NCBI RefSeq assembly: GCF_003626595.1
Contig: NZ_RBAK01000002.1
Span: 496,001-560,000, forward strand
Length of the DNA stretch: 64,000 nucleotides
Direction: 5' to 3'
Origin: Micromonospora endolithica
GTDB taxonomy: Bacteria > Actinomycetota > Actinomycetes > Mycobacteriales > Micromonosporaceae
Shown: positions 36,690 to 42,949 of the stretch, in pieces
Layout: every line of letters starts with the position of its first letter
Numbering within the stretch: the first letter of the stretch is position 1
Program-made: the position numbers and the translations under genes
Notes under the pieces: model-generated
The model's database searches: none
The model's input: the letters and a program-made list of their open reading frames with translations, nothing else
Told to the model about the DNA's origin: nothing

Positions 36690-36812
36690 CGACGGGCTCC
36701 ATCTCAGAGCGGAAAACGGAATTCCCCACGCGGGAAGCCGAGCATGAAATTCTTCAAAACTCGATGTCCAACCGCCGGCCGACAGCCGACGACCGACGGC
36801 GCTGCTGTCGGT

Positions 36813-37349
36813 CTAATCCACGGTTCCACCGCGGTCAGGTGACCCGGCTGCGCCGTTCTCTGAAGCGTGGAGGGATTCCGCGCGCCAGGTGCATCCGTCG
36901 CCTGCCTGTTCGCACGACACGGTGACGTCCGATTCGACGTAGCGGGCGGCAATGGCGGTGTTGAGTTCCTGACAGTACGGGCACGGTGATATGAAAGTCA
37001 GTTTGACGCCGGCACCGGCGGCCTGTTTGCGGTACCGCAGGATCCCACACTCGGCGTTGCGCAGGACGGTGCCAGAAGGCTGTGGCTCGCTGGTCACTGC
37101 CGAGTCGTAAAGCAGCAGTTGGCGCTGGAGCCGGGTCATGAAGTGAACGGTGGCCGACTCTCCGGCGGGCCGCTGCGATTGCAGCAGGTCTGCGGTGATG
37201 CGCGAGTTCGCCTGGATCCACGCGGACACGCCCTCATCGCCGTGCATACCCAGAATGAACTCTTCGGCGGCCGCCTGGGCCTCGAAGAACCGCTGCCGCC
37301 AGAGGTCGACCTTGACGGCGGGGTCGAGGGGAGCAGGGTCACTGGTCAT
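36813..37349 (-). CDS. Unrecognised protein with CPYC and C-x6-C motifs
   Basis: A 178-residue protein. It starts at ATG 37349, overlapping the CMD gene stop by 11 bases. The N-terminal two thirds are helical (WRQRFFEAQAAAEEFILGMHG, DLLQSQRPAGES). The end has a possible metal or thiol centre: SPCPYCQELN followed by CEQAGDGCTW, i.e. C-x2-C and C-x6-C. I do not recognise the family. Tight coupling to the CMD-family gene suggests it acts on the same substrate or complex. It may bind zinc or be redox active. Confidence 0.75.
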   Translation of the reverse strand: MTSDPAPLDPAVKVDLWRQRFFEAQAAAEEFILGMHGDEGVSAWIQANSRITADLLQSQRPAGESATVHFMTRLQRQLLLYDSAVTSEPQPSGTVLRNAECGILRYRKQAAGAGVKLTFISPCPYCQELNTAIAARYVESDVTVSCEQAGDGCTWRAESLHASENGAAGSPDRGGTVD

Positions 37350-37725
37350 GGTCGGTGTCCTTGCCGGTGTCGAGCTCGGCGAATACCTCCTGGGCGATGC
37401 GCAGCCCGTTGTTCGCCACCGGCCAGCCCCCGTAGTAGGCGAGCTGGATGATGATCTCGACGATCTTCTCTCGTGGCATCCCGAGGTTCAGGGCGGCACC
37501 GATGTGGCCGCGCAGCTCCCAGTCGGTCCGGGCCAGGGTGACCGCGGTCAGCGCGATCAATTCGCGATCCTCGACGCTCAGGTGCGGGCGGGTCCAGATC
37601 TCACCGAACAGGTGGTCGATGGTGAGCTGCAGGAAATCGGGGTAGGAGCCTGGGCGGGGTTCGCGGCCGAAGACGTGCTTGAACATGGCCTCACCCCGCT
37701 CATGTCGGGCAAGCGGCTGGTTCAT
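37339..37725 (-). CDS. Carboxymuconolactone decarboxylase (CMD/AhpD-fold) family protein
   Basis: ATG 37725 behind AAGGAG; 128 residues. It fits the gamma-carboxymuconolactone-decarboxylase-type CMD pattern: FGEIWTRPHLSVEDRELIALTAVTLAR and GHIGAALNLGMPREKIVEIIIQLAYYGGWPVA, where the conserved His and acid lie. There is no C-x2-C pair, so it is not an AhpD-type peroxidase. Next to a Rieske oxygenase, it may decarboxylate or isomerise an oxidised aromatic intermediate. Confidence 0.88.
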   Translation of the reverse strand: MNQPLARHERGEAMFKHVFGREPRPGSYPDFLQLTIDHLFGEIWTRPHLSVEDRELIALTAVTLARTDWELRGHIGAALNLGMPREKIVEIIIQLAYYGGWPVANNGLRIAQEVFAELDTGKDTDHDQ

Positions 37726-37961
37726 CGATCACTCCTTCGTGTTGCCAGGTGGCCGGTCGGACAGTGGTGAATTTCTACGACGCCACGAAGGCGACGAGCA
37801 GCGGCGCGGCGCAGATGTCGGTACACATCGAAGAGGGCCGCGACGGCACAGCCGACCCCGCCGCCACCGACGTCACCGGTCAGCGCGGCAGGTGCGGCGC
37901 AGCCTGAACCGGACCCACCCCTGCGCCAAAGCTGTGCGGAGGGCCGTGTCTCTGTCAGACC
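37726..37961. other. 236-bp gap inside the Rieske/CMD operon
   Basis: It breaks a series of genes that otherwise overlap. On the plus strand a 46-codon frame (37767-37907, GTG start) has about 87% G or C in third positions but no ribosome site. On the minus strand a 17-codon frame (37775-37828) encodes a peptide with two Cys followed by a hydrophobic run (MCTDICAAPLLVAFVAS), also without a ribosome site. Neither is supported as a gene. Confidence 0.3.
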
Positions 37962-38489
37962 TCAGAGGATGATGCTCAGCTTTCCGTGTTCGTAGAGACT
38001 CTCGTGGTCGAGCACCACGACACGTCTCCGGACCCGGAACGACTCTCCCTCGACGGCGAGTTCGAGCCGACATTTTCCGACGTAGGAGTCAGAGCGCCCG
38101 TGCCCGAACCGGTACACGACGACATTCGCCGCCACATCGAGGTGCGTGCCCCGATCAGCCAGAATCTCCACGTTGCTGATCATCCGATTCGTCCGCGACA
38201 GGGGATTCTCGCACCACACCTCGCCGTTGAGGATCTGCTCGATCCGCTGGCGCAGCCGGGCGGCGTTGTCGTCGATGAGCCCGAGCGCATCGGCCGACTC
38301 GCCCCGGACGTCGGTGGCCGGCACGGTGTAGCGGACGTCGTCGGTCAGCATCTCGTCGTACCACTCGCGCAGGCGCCACTCGTCGAGCAGCCGCGCCTCA
38401 CGGAAGAGAAACTGGCTCACCCGGTGCCACAACCGCATCTGGGCCGTCTCGTCCACCGCCGGCTCGGTGTTGATCGTGTCGGTGGTCAT
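37962..38489 (-). CDS. Aromatic-ring-hydroxylating dioxygenase beta subunit
   Basis: ATG 38489 overlaps the alpha-subunit stop as ATGA; 175 residues. The SnoaL-like beta-subunit fold is clear: FLFREARLLDEWRLREWYDEML, DDVRYTVPATD, ENPLSRTNRMISNVEIL, VVVYRFGHGRSDSYVGK and FRVRRRVVVLD. Beta subunits stabilise the alpha-3-beta-3 oxygenase. Direct coupling to alpha supports an obligate complex. Confidence 0.92.
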   Translation of the reverse strand: MTTDTINTEPAVDETAQMRLWHRVSQFLFREARLLDEWRLREWYDEMLTDDVRYTVPATDVRGESADALGLIDDNAARLRQRIEQILNGEVWCENPLSRTNRMISNVEILADRGTHLDVAANVVVYRFGHGRSDSYVGKCRLELAVEGESFRVRRRVVVLDHESLYEHGKLSIIL

Positions 38490-39817
38490 CGCCGTTGCGC
38501 CCCTTGCCTCTCGGCCCGCTGAGTGACGTGGTGAGCTTCCTCGTGATCGTCGTCGCCGTCGTGCATCAGCCGGTCCCACTGCCGCCAGAACTCGCGGGCG
38601 GGGAGTTCGTCGGTGGTCTCGGGGACCTCCTTGGCCATACCGCGTGACAGGTCCGAGTAGCGGAGCGTGCGATTGAGGTAGCCCCGCTGGCAGGACTCGA
38701 TGATCTCGATGTCGTCGGGGGTGGCGAAGCCGGCGGGACCGAGGAAGGTCAGGTAGTGACTCTTACGCAGTTCCCGGATATCCGGATCCTCGTCCTTGGG
38801 GGCCAGCGCGACTGAGGTGATGGACATCTGGCCGGCACCGACCGGGTCGATCTTGCGGATGGTGATCCCGATCGCGTCGATGATCATCAGATTGGGGAAG
38901 ATCATCAACGCCCGATTGGCGCCAGTGATCCGTTGGGCGCGTTCGGCGCCGAACCGTTCGACGAACCGTGCGGCCGTCGCCTCCATCCGTGACCTGACCT
39001 CGGGGGGAAACATCGGCGTCCAGTAGGCGAGCGGTCGGGCTGCCGCCGGTACCAACTCATTGGCGCCATGCCCCCGTCCGAGAGCGCGGGCGAATCCGCC
39101 TCGTCGTCGCGGTGCCATTGTCCCGAGCGACTCGATGTAGCTCACGTAACGCTTGTGCAGGGCGCGGAAGTGGTAGATGTCAACGCTGTTCTCCATCATG
39201 AGCTTCCAGTTGGCCCGAGCCCCGTGCAATTGCGCACCCTGGATCACCTCCATTCCCACTGCGGACTGGTCGGCAATCAGATCGAGGTACTCCGTCGCGC
39301 CCGCCAAATACTCGGTCAAGGTGCGTGGCTGCTCAGGATCGAAGGTCGCGAACACGAAACCCCGGTAACTGTCGCTACGGTGCCGCGCCAGGCCGAAGTC
39401 GGACCTGCGGAAGCCTGGCCCGTACCCGTCCGGAAGCGGAACTCCGACCAGGTCGCCCTGGTTGGAGAATGTCCAGTCGTGGTACGGGCACCGGAACGAT
39501 CTGGCCTGCCCGGCTGACTGCGAGCAGATCAGGGCCCCGCGGTGCGGGCAGCTGTTGGCGAACACTCGAATCACCCCGTCGGAGCCGCGCGCCATGACCA
39601 CCGGGCGCCCTCCGACGTCACGGGACACGTAGGAGCCCGGCGCGGGCACCTCCGATTCGTGCCCGACGTACAACCAGCAGCGATCGAAGATTTTGGTCAT
39701 CTCCCGCGCGGCCACGTCGTCGTCGGTGTAGGCCCGGCGGTCCACCCGGAATGAGAGACTCTCAAGATCATCGAACACGATCCGGTCGTCCACCTGCCGT
39801 TGCAGTTCTATCGTCAC
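38486..39817 (-). CDS. Rieske-type aromatic-ring-hydroxylating dioxygenase alpha subunit
   Basis: GTG 39817 overlaps the GT1 stop as GTGA and follows GAGGGAG; 443 residues. The [2Fe-2S] Rieske site is C90-x-H92 and C110-x2-H113 (CPHRG then CPYHDW). The catalytic iron site has N210, D213, H216 and H221 in ENSVDIYHFRALHKRY. It resembles the benzoate/anthranilate/biphenyl group. Electron-transfer partners (ferredoxin, reductase) are not in the window. In this operon with glycosyltransferases it more likely tailors a natural product than degrades aromatics. Confidence 0.93.
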   Translation of the reverse strand: MTIELQRQVDDRIVFDDLESLSFRVDRRAYTDDDVAAREMTKIFDRCWLYVGHESEVPAPGSYVSRDVGGRPVVMARGSDGVIRVFANSCPHRGALICSQSAGQARSFRCPYHDWTFSNQGDLVGVPLPDGYGPGFRRSDFGLARHRSDSYRGFVFATFDPEQPRTLTEYLAGATEYLDLIADQSAVGMEVIQGAQLHGARANWKLMMENSVDIYHFRALHKRYVSYIESLGTMAPRRRGGFARALGRGHGANELVPAAARPLAYWTPMFPPEVRSRMEATAARFVERFGAERAQRITGANRALMIFPNLMIIDAIGITIRKIDPVGAGQMSITSVALAPKDEDPDIRELRKSHYLTFLGPAGFATPDDIEIIESCQRGYLNRTLRYSDLSRGMAKEVPETTDELPAREFWRQWDRLMHDGDDDHEEAHHVTQRAERQGAQRR

Positions 39818-40980
39818 TGCTCCCTCTTTCGCTGTAGCTTCTCGCCCGCGCTGATGACCAGTTCTGCCGTGCGCGCGGCGGAATCGCCGCACTCGGGCTG
39901 CGCCGCGCGCAGCCGCGCCCGGTAGTCCCGGCCGGGATCGAGCAGATCGGTGACAGCGTCAGCGACCGCCTGTTCCGAGACGTCGGCCGGCTCCAATGCC
40001 GTCCCGAAGCCCGCGGTTTCCACGAAGTACGCCTGGATCGGCTGATCCACAGCTAGCGGGATCACCAGCATCGGTGTCGCCGCCCGGATCGACTCCGCCA
40101 CCGAGTTGTAGCCGCCATGGGTGATGAACACATCGGCGCGCTCAAGGACCTCACGTTGTGGCACGTACGGGGCGGTAAGCACGTCAGCGGGCAGCGCGAG
40201 TTCCTCAGCGAGATCCCCCACCGCGGCGATCACCTGCGCACCGGTCTTCACCGCCCCCATGATGACCGTGCGGAGGAGGTCGGGCCGCCTGAAGAAAATC
40301 GTGCCGAAGGAGACGAACACCAGCGGACGTCCGACGTCGATCTCCGCCAGGCCGGGAAAGGCGACCTCGTCGCCGCGCTTGCCTGCCGCACCCGGCAACC
40401 CGACCAGCTGCACACCGTCGTCGGTGACCGCTTCATCCCCGACGAGCGAGGGAATCGTCGGCATCACATTGAGAATCGGCGAACGCGCTGAATGAGTCCG
40501 GGTCGACCACAACACCCCGCGCCTGGTCAGATAGTCGCCAACCTGTTCGTCGTACAGCCAGCGACCTTGCCGACGCTCCTTCGGGCATACTCCGCCTAGG
40601 TTTGCCCAGATCATCCCGTACGGCACACCGGACGCCTGCGCCCCGGCCATCGCTGCCGCCAGTACCGGCAGCGAATCGAGCAGCGCGAAGTCCGGCGCCG
40701 TCGCCCGCAGCGCATCAGCCACCTGGTCCGCCAACGGTGACGATGCGAGCATCGGACCGATCTTTGCCGGATCGTCGCTCCACGGCGCCATCTGGACCTG
40801 CCCGACCATGTGGACCTCCGCCGCGCCCAGGGTCTGGCGACGCTGCTCGCCGAGCGCGCCACCGTCCGCAGACACCAACAGCAGCACCACCTCATTGCCG
40901 GCGGCTTGGAGCGCATTGACCACCGGAATGTACGGGTTGAGGTGACCATGCTGAGTTGTGGTGAGGAAGGCGATGCGCAC
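39814..40980 (-). CDS. GT1 (MGT-type) glycosyltransferase
   Basis: GTG 40980 follows GGAG; 388 residues. A GT-B fold of the macrolide/UDP-glycosyltransferase type: IAFLTTTQHGHLNPYIPVVNAL at the start, FVSFGTIFFRRPDLL, then the donor signature APYVPQREVLERADVFITHGGYNS-VAESI and PLAVDQPIQAYFV. The His and Gln of HGG and DQ contact the sugar nucleotide. It glycosylates small hydrophobic acceptors. It is the first gene of the operon, coupled to the Rieske alpha subunit. Confidence 0.92.
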   Translation of the reverse strand: MRIAFLTTTQHGHLNPYIPVVNALQAAGNEVVLLLVSADGGALGEQRRQTLGAAEVHMVGQVQMAPWSDDPAKIGPMLASSPLADQVADALRATAPDFALLDSLPVLAAAMAGAQASGVPYGMIWANLGGVCPKERRQGRWLYDEQVGDYLTRRGVLWSTRTHSARSPILNVMPTIPSLVGDEAVTDDGVQLVGLPGAAGKRGDEVAFPGLAEIDVGRPLVFVSFGTIFFRRPDLLRTVIMGAVKTGAQVIAAVGDLAEELALPADVLTAPYVPQREVLERADVFITHGGYNSVAESIRAATPMLVIPLAVDQPIQAYFVETAGFGTALEPADVSEQAVADAVTDLLDPGRDYRARLRAAQPECGDSAARTAELVISAGEKLQRKREQ

Positions 40981-40982
40981 TA

Positions 40983-41476
40983 GATCTCCGATCCATGGGA
41001 AAACGAATGGGCCGACCCAAGATCTGGGCCGGGATCAACCGCTCGGCCACGATTACGACACCCGGCCTTCAGAGACGAGTCGAGACCGGGACGCACGAGC
41101 GGAAGAAAACCGCCGGCAGGCACGCGGGACGCCTGGCAGGCGAAGGAACCATCGATGTCCAAATACTGATACGGGGATCTACGCATTCCCCACCACCGTT
41201 GTGGGGACGCGGGCCCAGCTACGTTTACTACTCGGAAACAAACCTGCAACAAAGGGCCGCCGTCTGCGCCGAGGCGACTGCGGAAAGTGTGCCGGAAAGC
41301 ATGATCCATGTCAATGCCTCGACGTTGTCGGCACACCCATAACGCCGCCGCGGGCTCACCACCATTCCGGCCGAGTCGCCGGATTTCATGCGATGGCGTC
41401 GACGAAGTTTGAAATGTCACCTTGGTCGAGCTCCGAGCCGTGGTCGCCGGCTAACCGATCCCGGGCCGCAAACGAG
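40983..41476. other. Upstream region of the GT1 operon, no supported gene
   Basis: About 490 bp with mixed composition and third-position GC well below the genes around it. A minus-strand frame of 146 codons ends with TAGTG sharing one base with the GT1 start, but its codon use is not gene-like. The promoter of the minus-strand operon must lie here. Confidence 0.4.
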
Positions 41477-41477
41477 A

Positions 41478-41510
41478 CCCCTACCTGAGATCCCCGTTCT
41501 TCGGTAGGGG
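41478..41510 (+). terminator. Hairpin followed by a pyrimidine run
   Basis: CCCCTACC (41478-41485) pairs with GGTAGGGG (41503-41510), followed by CCTTTCCCTGTCTTATT. It is terminator-like for the plus strand and precedes a second hairpin and a ribosome site. Confidence 0.45.
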
Positions 41511-41545
41511 CCTTTCCCTGTCTTATTCCAATACGGCCACCCGAT

Positions 41546-41662
41546 CGGCCCGCAGAGCACATGGTCTGCGGGCCGAACAAAAGGAGGCTGACTATGACAC
41601 CCACTGTCACGCGCGCAGCGCGCGCCGCCCACGGTGCCGAACCCCGGACCGCGTATGGCTGA
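41546..41662 (+). pseudogene. Truncated gene start: leader hairpin, strong Shine-Dalgarno and 22 codons
   Basis: A perfect 11-bp stem (41546-41556 with 41565-41575) is followed by AAGGAGG (41581-41587) and, 6 bases later, ATG 41594. The frame stops after 22 codons (MTPTVTRAARAAHGAEP...) where transposase-like DNA begins. The excellent ribosome site with so short a frame suggests the 5' end of a gene whose body has been lost. Confidence 0.4.
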
Positions 41663-41669
41663 TCCGGCA

Positions 41670-41750
41670 AGCCTGAATGCGGCGCGTGTCGTACCAGCCG
41701 TCAACTCCGGCGAAGATCGCCTTCTCGGCCTCGTCGCGGGTTCGCCAGGC
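41670..41750 (-). pseudogene. IS3-type transposase C-terminal remnant
   Basis: The minus strand encodes WRTRDEAEKAIFAGVDGWYD followed by TRRIQ, which matches the end of the DDE integrase domain of IS3-family OrfB proteins. No start, catalytic core or inverted repeats remain. It is an old insertion scar beside the partial tRNA copy. Confidence 0.6.
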
Positions 41751-41910
41751 GGTCATGTCCACCACCCGCCGCGGGTCGCCGGTGCTGCCCACTGAGCGCA
41801 GGCGTCCACGGAACAACCACATGTCCGGCAACGCCGCCCCGGTGCACCGGCTCCCGAGCACCCACCGAGCGACCGCCATCCGACCAGACAACGAAGAAGG
41901 CCCCGACCCA

Positions 41911-41989
41911 GTGTGAACCACCAGGTCAGAGCCTTGATCGTTGGTGCGCCGCCAGGGACTCGAACCCCGAACCCGCGGATTAAGAGTCC
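41911..41989. repeat. attL-like site: tRNA-Lys 3' half plus its downstream flank
   Basis: Positions 41942-41989 (48 bp) are identical to the 3' half of tRNA-Lys (47150-47197 and 18020-18067). Identity ends at the anticodon stem, so no functional tRNA is possible here. Positions 41911-41941 match the flank downstream of tRNA-Lys copy 1, the arrangement expected when an element inserts into the 3' end of a tRNA and rebuilds the intact gene at its other end. Confidence 0.88.
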
Positions 41990-42230
41990 ACGCTCGTCGA
42001 TGTCAGAGGATGATGGTTAGTGCTAGCCAATGCCGCCTGAGCAGGCAATGAGCCCGAGAGCGTGTCGCGCAGTACCAGCTCATGCCGGACCGCTCCGGGA
42101 CGTCCGGTCCCCCTACGGCCCCCCCAAGCAACTGGCGTCGCCGAACGGGCTAAGCCGACAATTTAAACGCCAGCTGTGGCGTAGCTACCAGAATTTGGAA
42201 CCGGCTAAGTTAAGTGCGCCCCACTCTCGT

Positions 42231-42263
42231 CTGGTCGGCCTGATCTGGAGTCAGGCCGACCAG
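42231..42263. terminator. 13-bp perfect hairpin upstream of the EACC1/caspase genes
   Basis: CTGGTCGGCCTGA (42231-42243) pairs with TCAGGCCGACCAG (42251-42263) around 7 bases. It may insulate the conflict operon from upstream transcription. The remaining 41990-42580 sequence has locally AT-rich patches and no supported gene. Confidence 0.5.
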
Positions 42264-42580
42264 AACGTCCGTGCGAGCGCGGTGTCTATCGGCCAGCGGG
42301 TGTCGTACCCCTCGACCCCACCCGCACGTCGCTCAGCTCTACCCGCGAGTAGACCGCGGGCCCGACGAGTCCCGTCCGGCACGCTGCGGCGGTGGCGGGC
42401 TTCTACGCACTCGTGCAGCGTGCCGGGCGGACGCCAGCAAACCTCGCCCCGCAGTAGGTGGATTTTCTGTCGGTTACCTGATTGTGAAATCGACCGTGCG
42501 AAGGAGAGGGTGCCTGCCAGGCCCCCGCTAGTGTCAACCTCGCTCTAGGGCTGATCTCTCTCATCGAACGGTGTGCGTGA

Positions 42581-42949
42581 ATGGAAACGGTGGACGTCGA
42601 CATCCGGGTAGCCTGCCCTAACCTCGACGACGGCCGACTGAAGGAGTTGGCAGACGACCTGGTCGAGACGCTGTGGGCATCCGATGTGGAGAGCTTGCGA
42701 GCTCCGTACGATGGTGAGGTACCGGCAGGAGCCAAGTCGGGCGAGGCCCTTGCCATCGGAGCGCTCGTTGTTGCGGTAGCGCCGGCAGTCATGGAAGGCG
42801 TCATGGCGGTCGTGGCATCCTGGCTGAGCCGCCAGCCGCGTGACGTGGAGCTGGAGATTAACGGACATCGGTTCCGCGGGCCGGTGACCAAGGCACAGCG
42901 GGACCAGATGCTGGCCGCATTCCTCCGAAACATCGACCGGATGCCGTGA
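42581..42949 (+). CDS. EACC1-like effector-associated constant component
   Basis: A 122-residue protein, ATG 42581. It has an N-terminal alpha/beta part (VDVDIRVACPNLDDGRLKEL and WASDVESLRAPYDGEVP), a hydrophobic glycine/alanine helix (GEALAIGALVVAVAPAVMEG-VMAVVASWL), then a short beta end (RDVELEINGHRFRGP). This order matches the small EACC1 family described by Aravind and colleagues beside effector proteases and STAND systems. Its stop overlaps the caspase start (GTGA), so the two are coupled. In such systems the EACC1 partner is thought to link a sensor to the effector. Confidence 0.75.
   Translation: METVDVDIRVACPNLDDGRLKELADDLVETLWASDVESLRAPYDGEVPAGAKSGEALAIGALVVAVAPAVMEGVMAVVASWLSRQPRDVELEINGHRFRGPVTKAQRDQMLAAFLRNIDRMP

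Noticed and set aside
36704..36745. 13-codon frame before the GT2 gene as a RiPP precursor
   Set aside because: No leader-like region, no modification enzyme in the operon and a weak ribosome site. The exporter pair alone does not establish a RiPP cluster.
37775..37828. Cys-containing 17-codon peptide as a natural-product precursor
   Set aside because: No ribosome site and no RiPP maturase nearby. Kept only as a low-interest observation.
40980..41420. 146-codon minus-strand frame ending TAGTG at the GT1 start
   Set aside because: The stop-start contact is suggestive, but third-position GC is low for this genome, there is no ribosome site, and no motif is visible.
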